A stretch of 31,582 nucleotides of DNA from SG8-41 sp964521405 (lineage in GTDB: Bacteria; Pseudomonadota; Gammaproteobacteria; Burkholderiales; SG8-41), in NCBI GenBank assembly GCA_964521405.1, contig CAZFRR010000068.1, positions 1 through 31,582 on the forward strand, written 5' to 3'. Position numbers and translations under genes: made by a program. Positions 1-7,726 of this stretch are shown here, in pieces. Under the pieces are notes generated by a model. The model did not search any database. It was given only the letters and a program-made list of their open reading frames with translations, and had not been told where the DNA came from. The first letter of the stretch is position 1; each line of letters starts with the position of its first letter.

Positions 1-1731
1 CGCATGTCCGGCCGCTATGTCGATGGCGTCAGCTGGATGCTGCGCCGGGGCGGCATCGCGCTCGCCCTCTTCGTCGGCATGGTCGCGCTTACGGTCGGCC
101 TCTGGCGCGCCACGCCGGGCTCGCTGGTCCCGGACGAGGACCAGGGCTATTACATCGCGGCCATATTCCTGCCCGACGGTTCGACGCTGGAGCGCACCGA
201 CAAGGTGGTGAACGAGGTGGTCGAGATCATCAAGTCGAATCCCGCGAACGAGAACGCCGTCGCCTTCACCGGCTTCGACTTCCTCGGCGGGGGCTTTCGC
301 AACAGCGCCGCGACCATTTTCGTAACGCAGAAGCACTGGGACGAGCGCAAGGTCTCGACGCCGCAACTGGTCGGCGAATTCTTCATGAAGACCGCCCACA
401 TCCAGGAAGCCCTGGCGCTCGCCTTCGGCCCGCCGCCGATCTTCGGCCTGGGCACCGCGGGCGGCTTCGAGTTCTACATCCAGAACCGCGGCGAGGGCGG
501 CGCGCCGCGGTTGTTCGAGGCGACCCAGAAACTGCTCGGCGCCGTCGCCCAGGACCCGATGTTCGGCCAGGTCAACACGCTGTGGCGCGCCAACGTGCCG
601 CAGCTCCACATCGAGACCGACCGCGAGAAGGCCAAGGCGCTGGGCGTGCCGCTGGACGAGGTCTACAACACGCTCGCCGCGACGCTCGGCACCTTCTACG
701 TCAACGACTTCAACAAGTACGGCCGCACCTGGCAGGTGCTGATGTCGGCGGAACCCGCCTTCCGCAAGCGCCCCGACGACGTCGGCGCGGTCTTCGTCCG
801 CTCGGAGCGCGGCGGCATGGTGCCGCTGGCATCGCTGGCGAAGGTGAATTATTCATCGGGGCCCGATTCGCTCGACCGCTTCAACAACCTGCCCGCGGTC
901 AAGATTTTCGGCGCGACCCGGCCGGGCTTCAGCTCGGGCCAGGCGATCGAGCGCATGGAGGCGATCGCGCGCGAGACGCTGCCGCCGGAGTTCACCTTCG
1001 ACTGGGGCGGCGCCTCGTTCCAGGAAAAGCGCTCGGGCGGCACCTCGATCCTGGCGCTCGGGCTCGCGGCGCTGATGGTGTTCCTGATCCTCGCCGCGCA
1101 GTACGACCGCTGGGCGCTGCCGCTGGCGGTGATGCTGGCGCTGCCCTTCGGCACCTTTGGCGCGCTGGCGGCGATCTTCATCAACAACCTCCTGCCGATG
1201 CCGTATTACCTGGCGACGGGGATACCGTGGCTGCAGTGGCTGCTCTCCCCGCTCGCCGGCATCGCCCGGTTGAGCAACGACGTTTACTTCCAGATCGGGC
1301 TGGTGACGCTGCTCGGCCTCGCGGCGAAGAACGCGATCCTGATCGTCGAGTTCGCCGTGATGAAGAAGAACGAGGGCCTGTCGACCGCGGCCGCGGCGGT
1401 CGAGGCGGCGCGGCTGAGGTTCCGGCCCATCCTCATGACTTCCCTCGCCTTCATCCTCGGCGTGGTGCCGCTGGTGTTCTCGAGCGGCGCCGGCGCCGGC
1501 GCGCGTCACTCGGCCGGCACCGGCGTGATGGGCGGCATGCTCGCGGCGACCTTCCTCGCGATCTTCTTCATCCCGTGGTTCTTCAAGTTGATCGTGGACC
1601 GCCAGCTGACGGAGCCGCGCTCGACCGCGGAGATCGAGGAGGAAGCGAAGCACCATCGCGAAGCCGTTCTGCGCGCAACACCTGCCGCCCACCATCACCC
1701 GGTCGCGAAAGGAGACGGCGATGCGACATAG
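1..1731 (+). CDS. RND multidrug efflux permease, HAE1/AcrB-MexB type (3' part)
   Basis: This is the C-terminal half of an inner-membrane RND pump, which uses the proton gradient to export drugs or solvents through a tripartite complex. The reading frame is open at the first base, so the 5' half lies outside the window; about 576 of the usual 1040-1050 residues are present. Visible features are the second periplasmic porter domain, then the C-terminal membrane helices with the conserved AAKNAILIVEFA stretch (the Lys of the proton relay). The RPILMTSLAFILGVVPLVFSSGAGAG region that follows is typical of AcrB/MexB/TtgB proteins. The TAG stop at 1729-1731 is followed by a palindromic repeat and the outer-membrane factor gene, the usual RND-OMF order. 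The adaptor gene is presumably upstream, outside the window. Family assignment is secure; the substrate is unknown. Confidence 0.95.
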   Translation, partial: RMSGRYVDGVSWMLRRGGIALALFVGMVALTVGLWRATPGSLVPDEDQGYYIAAIFLPDGSTLERTDKVVNEVVEIIKSNPANENAVAFTGFDFLGGGFRNSAATIFVTQKHWDERKVSTPQLVGEFFMKTAHIQEALALAFGPPPIFGLGTAGGFEFYIQNRGEGGAPRLFEATQKLLGAVAQDPMFGQVNTLWRANVPQLHIETDREKAKALGVPLDEVYNTLAATLGTFYVNDFNKYGRTWQVLMSAEPAFRKRPDDVGAVFVRSERGGMVPLASLAKVNYSSGPDSLDRFNNLPAVKIFGATRPGFSSGQAIERMEAIARETLPPEFTFDWGGASFQEKRSGGTSILALGLAALMVFLILAAQYDRWALPLAVMLALPFGTFGALAAIFINNLLPMPYYLATGIPWLQWLLSPLAGIARLSNDVYFQIGLVTLLGLAAKNAILIVEFAVMKKNEGLSTAAAAVEAARLRFRPILMTSLAFILGVVPLVFSSGAGAGARHSAGTGVMGGMLAATFLAIFFIPWFFKLIVDRQLTEPRSTAEIEEEAKHHREAVLRATPAAHHHPVAKGDGDAT

Positions 1732-1746
1732 AGCACCTAACAAGGT

Positions 1747-1861
1747 GGTCTCCCCTCCTTGGCGAGGAGGGGTGGCGCGAAGCGACGGGGTGGTGCGCAT
1801 GATAGTGGCTACTCCTAACCACCCCGGCCCTGCGGGCCACCCCTCCTTGAAAAGGAGGGGA
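1747..1861. repeat. Inverted-repeat pair, CCCCTCCTT/AAGGAGGGG family
   Basis: Two arms of about 46 bp (1747-1794 and 1816-1861) are inverted copies of each other. Each arm contains its own small hairpin, CCCCTCC facing GGAGGGG, joined to a GGGGTGGT or ACCACCCC end. A third copy of one arm lies at 3720-3764, and a shortened form is at 12858-12878. The pair sits between the RND stop and the probable OMF start, and the OMF frame happens to stay open through it. Confidence 0.8.
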
Positions 1862-3328
1862 GTTAAGCAGGGCCTATTCAGCTTGTTGGGCGTTCTCAGA
1901 ATCGTCAGCGCCACAGCGGCGGTGGTTTTTATCGCCGGTTGCACCATCGGACCCGAATACCAGCGGCCCGCTGCAGAACTGCCCGTCGCCTGGAAAGACT
2001 CGCCGCCCCAGGGCGCGCGCGCAACCGGCGACCGCTGGTGGACGCTCTACGGCGATCCCGCGCTCGACCAGCTGGTCGACGAAGCGCTGGTCTACAACCA
2101 GGACCTCGCGGCTGCCACGGCGCGCGTGGATGAAGCGCGCGCGCTGGCGCGGATCGTCGACTCCCAGCTCATGCCGTCAGTCGACGCCAGCTTCCAGCGC
2201 GACCGCACGCGATCGTCCGCGGTCTCGGCGATCCCGCTGCCGCCCAGCGTGCCGCTCGAGCGTAATGATTACACCGCCCGGTTGAATGTTTTCTACGAAG
2301 TGGACCTGTGGGGACGGTTAAAGAGCGCGAGCAACGCCGCCCGCGCCAACCTGCTGGCGACCGAGGCCGCGCGGGAGACGGTTCGCATCACGCTGGCCAC
2401 CGAGGTCGTGCGCGCCTACTACGCGCTGATCGCGCTCGATGCCCAGGTTGCCGCCACCCGGCGCTCGCTCGCGCTGCGCAGCGATGGCGACGCCCTGCAG
2501 AAGGTGCGCAATACCGCGGGGCTCATCAACGACTTCGCGCTGCGCCAGCTCGAGGCGGAAGTCGCGGCCGCCCGCGCGCAGTTGCCCGCGCTCGAAGCGA
2601 ACCGCACCGCGGTGGAGTTGGCGCTGGCCGTTCTTCTCGGCCGCAGCCCGCGCGCCATCATGGATGGCGCCGTCGCGCGCCGCGCCGGGGAGGGAGAGCC
2701 CGCGGCGGCGGTCGTGCCCGAGGGGCTGCCTTCCGACCTGCTGCTGCGGCGGCCCGACGTGGTCCAGGCCGAGCAGAACCTGGTCGCGGCCAACGCCCGC
2801 ATCGCGGAAGCCCGCGCCTCGCTGTTCCCGCGCATCGGCCTCAGCGGTTATTACGGCAGCGAGAGCGCCGCGCTGGGCGACCTCTTCACCGCCCCGGCCC
2901 GCATCTGGTCGCTCGCGTTCGGGCTGGCCCAGCCGATCTTCCAGGGCGGGCGGCTGTTCGCCGAGGTGGAAGCCGTCGAGGCGCGCGAACGCCAGGCGAT
3001 CGCCCAGTACCAGAGGACTTTGCAGGAAGCCTTCCGCGAGGTGCGGCAGGCATTGAACACCCAGGTCAAGGCGCGCGAAGCGTTCGACGCCGAGGGCGCG
3101 CGCACCGTGGCGTTAACGGATGCCTTGCGGCTTGCCACCATCCGTTACCGGAGCGGGCTGCTGTCCCAGCTCGAGGTGATCGACGCTGAGAGAAACCTGC
3201 TGCAGGCCGAGTTGAACCGCTCGGATGCGCTGCGCGTGCAGCGGGCGGCGGTGGCCGATCTCGTCAAGGCGTTGGGCGGGGGGTGGACGGGTTTTCCGCG
3301 TGAACCCGTCGCGCAGAAAAACCCGTAG
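1799..3328 (+). CDS. Outer-membrane factor lipoprotein, NodT/OprM family
   Basis: This is the TolC-like outer-membrane channel of a tripartite efflux pump, working with the RND permease just upstream. A lipobox-like stretch, VVFIAGC, precedes TIGPEYQRPA, the standard mature start of NodT/OprM lipoproteins (Cys near 1941). Two OEP repeats follow, with typical phrases such as FYEVDLWGRLKSA and, in the second half, LLRRPDVVQAEQNLVAANARI. The start is uncertain. The frame is open back to 1721, overlapping the RND stop, but the residues before about 1862 are encoded by the palindromic repeat. ATG 1799 gives a long leader. TTG 1883 or 1886 would give a compact signal peptide and lies about 10 bases after an AGGG. 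Length, about 480 residues in mature form, is normal. Confidence 0.93.
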   Translation: MIVATPNHPGPAGHPSLKRRGVKQGLFSLLGVLRIVSATAAVVFIAGCTIGPEYQRPAAELPVAWKDSPPQGARATGDRWWTLYGDPALDQLVDEALVYNQDLAAATARVDEARALARIVDSQLMPSVDASFQRDRTRSSAVSAIPLPPSVPLERNDYTARLNVFYEVDLWGRLKSASNAARANLLATEAARETVRITLATEVVRAYYALIALDAQVAATRRSLALRSDGDALQKVRNTAGLINDFALRQLEAEVAAARAQLPALEANRTAVELALAVLLGRSPRAIMDGAVARRAGEGEPAAAVVPEGLPSDLLLRRPDVVQAEQNLVAANARIAEARASLFPRIGLSGYYGSESAALGDLFTAPARIWSLAFGLAQPIFQGGRLFAEVEAVEARERQAIAQYQRTLQEAFREVRQALNTQVKAREAFDAEGARTVALTDALRLATIRYRSGLLSQLEVIDAERNLLQAELNRSDALRVQRAAVADLVKALGGGWTGFPREPVAQKNP

Positions 3329-3395
3329 TTCGCAGTTGGCAGCTGCCGGTCAGCAGTAACTGCAAACTGTCCACTGCAAACTGCAGACTTCCAAT
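3329..3395. repeat. Imperfect CAGTT/AACTG word repeats
   Basis: The short gap between the convergent OMF and FmdB genes is made of repeated words such as CTGCAAACTG and GCAGTTGGCAG in both orientations. It is one of several low-complexity intergenic word families in this window. No promoter or coding signal is seen. Confidence 0.6.
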
Positions 3396-3629
3396 CTAGT
3401 CCAGCGAGCAGGCGCCGGGGCCGCGCGGGTCGCCGCACATGCCGCATGCGGACAGTTCCGATTGGCTCATCGGCGTCGAGGTCAGGCCGGGCGCTCCCAT
3501 CGCGAATACGGACAGTTGCTTCTCCAGCGCCGTGCTCTTGCACGACGGGCATTCCACGGTTGTCGACGCCCGCACGAGCGCCTCGAAACCGTGGTTGCAT
3601 TTCCTGCATACGTATTCAAATATCGGCAT
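3396..3629 (-). CDS. FmdB-family zinc-ribbon protein
   Basis: This is a 77-residue protein of the FmdB putative regulatory family, a small zinc ribbon named after the formamidase operon regulator. It starts MPIFEYVCRKCNHGFE, the family's hallmark N-terminus. Metal-binding CxxC pairs are at Cys8/Cys11 and Cys27/Cys30. A further Cys cluster (CGMC, then GAC) is near the C-terminus, a common extra in proteobacterial members. GGGAG lies about 9 bases before the ATG. It is convergent with the OMF gene and separated by a 207-base repeat-filled gap from the selenoprotein operon. The DNA- or protein-binding target is unknown. Confidence 0.92.
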   Translation of the reverse strand: MPIFEYVCRKCNHGFEALVRASTTVECPSCKSTALEKQLSVFAMGAPGLTSTPMSQSELSACGMCGDPRGPGACSLD

Positions 3630-3679
3630 CAGTGCCTGCTCCCAATGTCGTGGTGCGCGTTATTCTGCGCCCTGATTTC

Positions 3680-3815
3680 CCCTTCATCAACGAGGGAGGA
3701 AGGGATGAAGGATGCTCCCACCACCCCGGCGCTTTGCGCCACCCCTCCTCCGGCAGGAGGGGAATATTTCGATCGAATCTTGTTGATCCTGTAAATCCTG
3801 TTAATCCTGTCTATT
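3680..3815. repeat. Palindromic arm (3720-3764) and AATCCTGTT tandem words (3785-3815)
   Basis: At 3720-3764 lies a single arm of the CCCCTCC/GGAGGGG family seen at 1747-1861. It is followed by a run of 9-base units related to AATCCTGTT. The same word family, degenerate and inverted, reappears inside the 15171-15332 repeat. Part of the stretch may act as a terminator for the operon ending at 3837. Confidence 0.65.
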
Positions 3816-3836
3816 TGACTTGCTCTTCTGGCGTCA

Positions 3837-4856
3837 TTACAGCCCGCCGACGAGCCGCGTCTGGGGCATGCCCGCGCCGATGTAGACATCCTGCGGCCCC
3901 GGGCCTCCCGCCACCGCGAGGTAGATTTCGTCCGGGCTGCGCGCGCGCCATACGTTGTCCGCATCGCCGCGGCCGGCCGCGACCTCCGTGCGCGCGAAGT
4001 CCGGCGCGAAATACGGGATCGGCAGCCGCGCGAGCTCCCACAGCCTTTGCTGAATGTCGCGCTTGCTGAAGCCGGCCTCGGCGAGCGAGAGAGCATGATT
4101 GACGCCGATGAGAAGGAGCACGCCGTCGCCGCCGCCGTACATCGGCGGCATGTTGGTGGCGATCTGGCGCAGGATCTCCTCGGGGCCGACGCCCTCGCCG
4201 CCGGAAATGTTGCAGAAGTTGGAAGCCTTGAAGACCGTCACCGCGCTCGCCTCGCGCGCGAATCCGCGCCCGGCGTGGAACGGCTCCCACGGGCTCTCTT
4301 CCTCGTTCTCGCCGCAGATGTAGGAATAGCGCAAAGGCGAGCCGAAGCTCACCTTGGAGTAGACGCCCGGCAGCGCGCCGCCCACGTTGATCATGATCAG
4401 CCGGATCGCGCGGCCGATGGTCGCATTCGCCCGCCAGCCGGGACCGAGGCACCCGGTGCCGGAGTTGATCTCGAGCTGCCGCCGCACCGGGCCGTTCACC
4501 AGCAGAAACGGCGTCATGGGATTGGTGGTGACCTGCATGAACTCGAGCGGATAGGTGGGATCGAGCATCCCTTCGACGGCCGCGAGGATGACGGGCATGT
4601 ACTCCGCGCGGCATCCCGCCATGACGGCGTTCACCGCGATAGTTTCCACCGTCGCGCGGCCCTTGCGCGGGGGCAGCAGGCCGATCACGTCGCCGGCGGC
4701 GCGCCCGGAAGCGGCCACGAAACGCTGCACGGCCTGCGGGGTCGCCGGGATGATGGGCAGGCCGTCCGTCCAGCCCTGCTCGTAGGCGTGCTCGTAGGCG
4801 CGCGTGAGGAGTTCGGCAGTCGAGTCCGCTTCGAGATGAACTTCGGGTTGCGTCAT
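3837..4856 (-). CDS. Conserved protein co-transcribed with UGSC selenoprotein
   Basis: This 339-residue protein has no function I can name. The N-terminal part has a GWTDGLPIIPAT motif. From memory, similar DGLPVVPPT-type proteins occur beside or fused to UGSC-motif proteins. Other conserved-looking segments are NSGTGCLGPGWRANATIGRA and SNFCNISGGEGVGPEEIL, with glycine-rich turns and a few Cys residues. There is no signal peptide or clear membrane helix. GAGGAGG lies about 10 bases before the ATG, and the gene begins 13 bases after the selenoprotein stop, so the two almost certainly form an operon. A partner or substrate-handling role for the selenoprotein is inference. It could equally be an enzyme in a catabolic side pathway. 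Confidence 0.8.
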   Translation of the reverse strand: MTQPEVHLEADSTAELLTRAYEHAYEQGWTDGLPIIPATPQAVQRFVAASGRAAGDVIGLLPPRKGRATVETIAVNAVMAGCRAEYMPVILAAVEGMLDPTYPLEFMQVTTNPMTPFLLVNGPVRRQLEINSGTGCLGPGWRANATIGRAIRLIMINVGGALPGVYSKVSFGSPLRYSYICGENEEESPWEPFHAGRGFAREASAVTVFKASNFCNISGGEGVGPEEILRQIATNMPPMYGGGDGVLLLIGVNHALSLAEAGFSKRDIQQRLWELARLPIPYFAPDFARTEVAAGRGDADNVWRARSPDEIYLAVAGGPGPQDVYIGAGMPQTRLVGGL

Positions 4857-4869
4857 GGCCCGCCCCTCC

Positions 4870-5526
4870 TCAGACCGGGGTTGCGGCGCGCACGACGCCC
4901 GCCGGATGAATCTGCGCCTCGGCGACGCCGCTCAGGCGCCGCTCGAGTTCCGCGGGCGGGAGCGTGAGCCCGTCAATGACTGTGGCTATCATCGCCTCGG
5001 CACGGATCCGAAGCGCGGCTTCGTCGAGCTGACGGATGGGGTTCGGCGTCTCCGCGATGGTCACGTAGGGGCAGCCCTGCGTGGACGCCATGCGGCGGCC
5101 GAATCGGGCAAAGGTGTCCGTCGCGATCATCACCGTGGGGATGCCGCGGGATTCCAGGGCGGGCGTGACGTGGCTACACCACGTCGTGCACGACCCTCAG
5201 TCGCCGGTCGCCGTGATCGCCACGTCAACGCGCTTCGCGAATTCATCGAGTTGCCCGCGCATGGCGTCGAGCAGTTTCCCGGTGCGGATCGGCAACTCGC
5301 GGATCGGCTGCTCCAGCACCACGGCCTTCAGCCGGTAGCGTTCCCCGAGCAGCACGCCGACCGCCTTCAGGATGTGGATCGCAGACGGGCGCCAGTTGGG
5401 CAGCAGCCCCAGCACCTTGCCGTCGAGGGTTCCCGGCCGCGGCGCAAGCGCGCTGCCGGTGGTCGCGCCGTCCAGGTACTCGGGAAGGGGCGAGAGCATT
5501 GTCAAAGTAAGCGGCGAGCGAGTCAT
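4870..5526 (-). CDS. UGSC-motif selenoprotein (UGA = Sec110)
   Basis: A naive translation stops at TGA 5199-5197, but the same frame stays open to TGA 4872-4870. Reading TGA as selenocysteine gives 218 residues with ITATGD-U-GSCTTWC at the junction (U110, Cys113, Cys117). This matches the UGSC (seleno)protein family as I remember it: GDUGSC after an N-terminal region like GTLDGKVLGLLPNWRPSA, then an alpha/beta region containing PTVMIATDTF. The start is ATG 5526, with AGGGAGG 5 bases upstream. Immediately after the TGA lies a hairpin that meets the bacterial SECIS rules. The U-x-x-C pair suggests a thiol/selenol redox centre; the substrate is not known. It is the first gene of an operon with the 339-residue partner. 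The C-terminal half would otherwise be miscalled as a separate small ORF starting at 5133. Confidence 0.9.
5161..5199 (-). promoter_or_regulatory. Bacterial SECIS-type hairpin after UGA of UGSC gene
   Basis: On the minus strand the UGA (5199-5197) is followed by GGG-T-CGT-GCAC, then a perfect 7-bp stem GACGTGG (5185-5179) and CCACGTC (5173-5167) around the 5-base loop TGTAG. Lower pairs CGT/ACG and GGG/CCC extend the stem below an internal loop. The apical loop starts 19 bases after UGA and has G at its second position. This agrees with the known requirement of about 16-37 bases and a G in the first two loop bases for SelB binding. Confidence 0.85.
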
Positions 5527-5703
5527 GAAACCTCCCTGGTTGCGAATTCGGATCACGCTGGGTCAGCGGCTATTATAGAAGTACATACCCGCGCCCGCAG
5601 CAGGGGAAAAAGCGCCGCGGCCATGCGCTCCGCCGTGGCGCTTCTTTTGTGCTACGATTTCCGCGAGCAAACGAGCCGGCGCACCGCGCCCAGGAGGGAA
5701 AAC

Positions 5704-6141
5704 ATGAAATTCTTCGAGGGTTTCCTGCATCTCAACATCCGCTGCGCGCAAGAGGACCTGCCCGCCATCGAGAAATTCTACGGCGACGTGCTCGGCCTCA
5801 AGACCGGCTTTCGGCCCGACTTCAAGTTCGGGGGCATCTGGCTCTACGACGGGAAGGATCCCATCATCCACGTCGGCGCGCGCTTTCCAAAAGGTTCCTT
5901 CGTCAAGGACAAGCACAGCGGCAGCGTCGACCACATCGCGTTCAAGTCCTCGGGCGCGGTGGATTTCCGCAAGCGGCTGAAAAAGCTCGCCATCGAGTTC
6001 GAGGAACAGAACATCAAGGACGCCGGCTACCAGGTCTTCCTCTACGACCCGGTCGGCACCAAGCTCGAATTCAACTTCCTGAACGAGCACGTCGAAGACG
6101 CGGTCGCACTCGGCACCACCGCCGGCGCCAATTTGCGCTAA
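5704..6141 (+). CDS. VOC (glyoxalase/dioxygenase-fold) protein
   Basis: This is a 145-residue single-subunit member of the vicinal oxygen chelate superfamily, metal enzymes that include glyoxalase I, fosfomycin-resistance proteins and extradiol dioxygenases. Both halves of the fold are visible. The first is LHLNIRCAQEDLPAIEKFYGDVLGLK, with a likely His ligand. The second is GSVDHIAFKSSG followed by YQVFLYDPVGTKLEFNF, where the His and the Glu of KLEF are probable metal ligands. AGGAGGG stands 5 bases before the ATG. The gene is divergent from the UGSC operon (177-base shared upstream region) and ends just before a strong terminator. The substrate cannot be told from sequence. Confidence 0.9.
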   Translation: MKFFEGFLHLNIRCAQEDLPAIEKFYGDVLGLKTGFRPDFKFGGIWLYDGKDPIIHVGARFPKGSFVKDKHSGSVDHIAFKSSGAVDFRKRLKKLAIEFEEQNIKDAGYQVFLYDPVGTKLEFNFLNEHVEDAVALGTTAGANLR

Positions 6142-6183
6142 CGCGAGTGATGAAGTGATGAAGTGACGTTTTGCCCGCAATGC

Positions 6184-6212
6184 AAAAAAGCCCGCTGCCG
6201 GCGGGCTTTTTT
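6184..6212. terminator. Bidirectional rho-independent terminator
   Basis: A run of six A, a GC stem GCCCGC/GCGGGC with a short loop, and a run of six T form a symmetric intrinsic terminator. It can serve both the VOC gene (+) and the transporter/sulfatase unit coming from the right (-). Confidence 0.9.
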
Positions 6213-6221
6213 GTTGGGCGC

Positions 6222-6617
6222 CTACTTCTCGCCCTTCAGCCGCTTCATTCCTTCGACCAGCGGATGCCCCCCGAATACGAACGAGACCATGAACTGGTCT
6301 AACTTGAGATCGCCGGGCGCGCTGTCGTTCACCGTCGACTTGTAGCCGAAAGTGAGCTGGATGTTGTCGTTGATCTGGTAGCCCAGCGTAAATCCCACTC
6401 CGACGTTATTCAGCTTGCCCCCCGGCACCCCATTGAGGGTCGACCCCCCGCCCTTGTACCAAACGCCGTCCAACGAGCCCCAGAAATGTTCCGTGAAATC
6501 GCGCGTCAGATGGGCGTCCAGCTGAAACATCGGGTCGGTCTTCAACGTCTGGCCTACGAAATCGTCGTTGGTGCCGAACATCCACACTGCGGGCAGAAAT
6601 TCCAGTGCGGCGTCTTG
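6222..6617 (-). pseudogene. Truncated second copy of MetA-like outer-membrane protein
   Basis: The frame encodes the last 130 or so residues of the protein encoded next door at 6690-7664. They align end to end from LEFLPAVW to the C-terminus (RLKGEK here, NRLKK there), and about two thirds of residues agree by eye. The N-terminal 200 residues, including the signal peptide, are missing. Homology stops abruptly beside a 9-bp perfect hairpin at 6623-6645. An ATG at 6587 could start a 121-residue product but would lack export signals, so I treat it as the relic of a tandem duplication and deletion. The divergence of the two copies implies an old event or a duplication followed by relaxed selection. 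Confidence 0.8.
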
Positions 6618-6622
6618 CGCCC

Positions 6623-6645
6623 AGCCCCGCCATTTCGGCGGGGCT
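6623..6645. repeat. 9-bp perfect hairpin at duplication breakpoint
   Basis: AGCCCCGCC and GGCGGGGCT flank a 5-base loop. The hairpin lies where homology of the truncated copy ends and 45 bases beyond the stop of the intact copy. It may act as a weak terminator for the intact gene, though there is no T tract. Confidence 0.6.
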
Positions 6646-6689
6646 ATTGCATGGTCGAGATCGCTATTCCGGAAATCCGGCGAGACGTT

Positions 6690-7664
6690 CTACTTTTTCA
6701 GCCGATTCATACCTTCGATCATCGGGTGCCATCCGAATACCAGCGTGACCATGAAACTGTCCATGCGCATGTCGCCGGGGCCGCTATCGTTAATGGTCGA
6801 CTTGTAGCCGAAGGTGAGGTTCAGGTTGTTGTTGACGGTATATCCGAAGGTAAAGCCGAGGCTGGCATTGTTGAGCTTGCTCCCGGGGACGCCGTTGATG
6901 GTCGCTTTACCACCATTGTAAAAAGAAGCGTCGATCGCGCCCCAGGCATTCGCGGTGAAATCGCGCGTCAGGTGTGCGTCCAGTTGATACAGCGGATCGG
7001 TCTTCAGGGTCTGCCCGACATAGTTGTCGTTGGTCCCGAAAAGCCAGACCGCGGGCAGGAATTCCAGGGTCGTGCGCCGGCCCGGCACCCAGGGTCCGAG
7101 CTGAACAATGGTGGGCATGCCCAGGCGCCCATACCAGCGGTTCTGGCCAATGTTGAGCGGCTGGCTGCTGTCGTACTCGCCGATCGGCAATGCCAGGTCG
7201 GCGAGCAAATCGACAGACACCCCCGGCTCATAACGCAATACGTCCGGAATGTTCTTTTGTGCCGGCGGTCCCAGGACATTGAGGTTGAATTCAAGCGTCG
7301 GATCGCCGAACCCGCTGGTCGATTGATTAAATGTCCTGCCGGCCGTGGTCACCGAGCCCGAAATCCGCCCCATGGGAAAAATGACCGCAGCCACGGCCGC
7401 GCGATCGGCCAGGGTAAAGGTGTGTGCATACCCCGCCATGGCCAATGTGGCGTCAACGCTCCCGCCCGGCGACACGGTATGGGAAGGGTCGAACGGGTTG
7501 GTGTTGCCACTCACGGAGTTGTAGATCAGCGGCAGGGCATTTCCCCCAGACAGATTCTTCCAGTAAAAGCGGGCCGGCACCTGCGCCAGGGCTTGCGGCG
7601 GGAAAAGTGCACTCGTGACGAACATCGTTGCAAAAACCAGCTTCAACCAGGCAATCGGTTTCAT
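6690..7664 (-). CDS. Outer-membrane transporter-like protein, phenol MetA degradation family
   Basis: This is a 324-residue exported beta-barrel-like protein of the 'MetA-pathway of phenol degradation' family, whose members are thought to form outer-membrane channels for hydrophobic or aromatic substrates. The signal peptide runs from MKPIAWLKLVF to QALAQ, with likely cleavage after Ala27 or Gln28. The body has alternating hydrophobic and polar strands, and the end carries family-like phrases QLDAHLTRDF, LGFTFGY and LTFGYKSTINDSGPGD. The ATG at 7664 has GGGAGG 6 bases upstream; a longer frame to 7730 lacks a site. It follows the arylsulfatase by 62 bases on the same strand, so uptake of an aryl sulfate or its product is a reasonable guess. 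Confidence 0.87.
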   Translation of the reverse strand: MKPIAWLKLVFATMFVTSALFPPQALAQVPARFYWKNLSGGNALPLIYNSVSGNTNPFDPSHTVSPGGSVDATLAMAGYAHTFTLADRAAVAAVIFPMGRISGSVTTAGRTFNQSTSGFGDPTLEFNLNVLGPPAQKNIPDVLRYEPGVSVDLLADLALPIGEYDSSQPLNIGQNRWYGRLGMPTIVQLGPWVPGRRTTLEFLPAVWLFGTNDNYVGQTLKTDPLYQLDAHLTRDFTANAWGAIDASFYNGGKATINGVPGSKLNNASLGFTFGYTVNNNLNLTFGYKSTINDSGPGDMRMDSFMVTLVFGWHPMIEGMNRLKK

Positions 7665-7726
7665 GGAACCTCCCTCGTTTTTAAAAGATTCATGTTCATC
7701 TTGATCAACTACCGGATCAGCAATGC

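Noticed and set aside
3813..3839. Eight-codon ORF overlapping the stop of the UGSC partner gene
   Set aside because: TAATG overlap is suggestive of coupling, but the peptide is too short to support.
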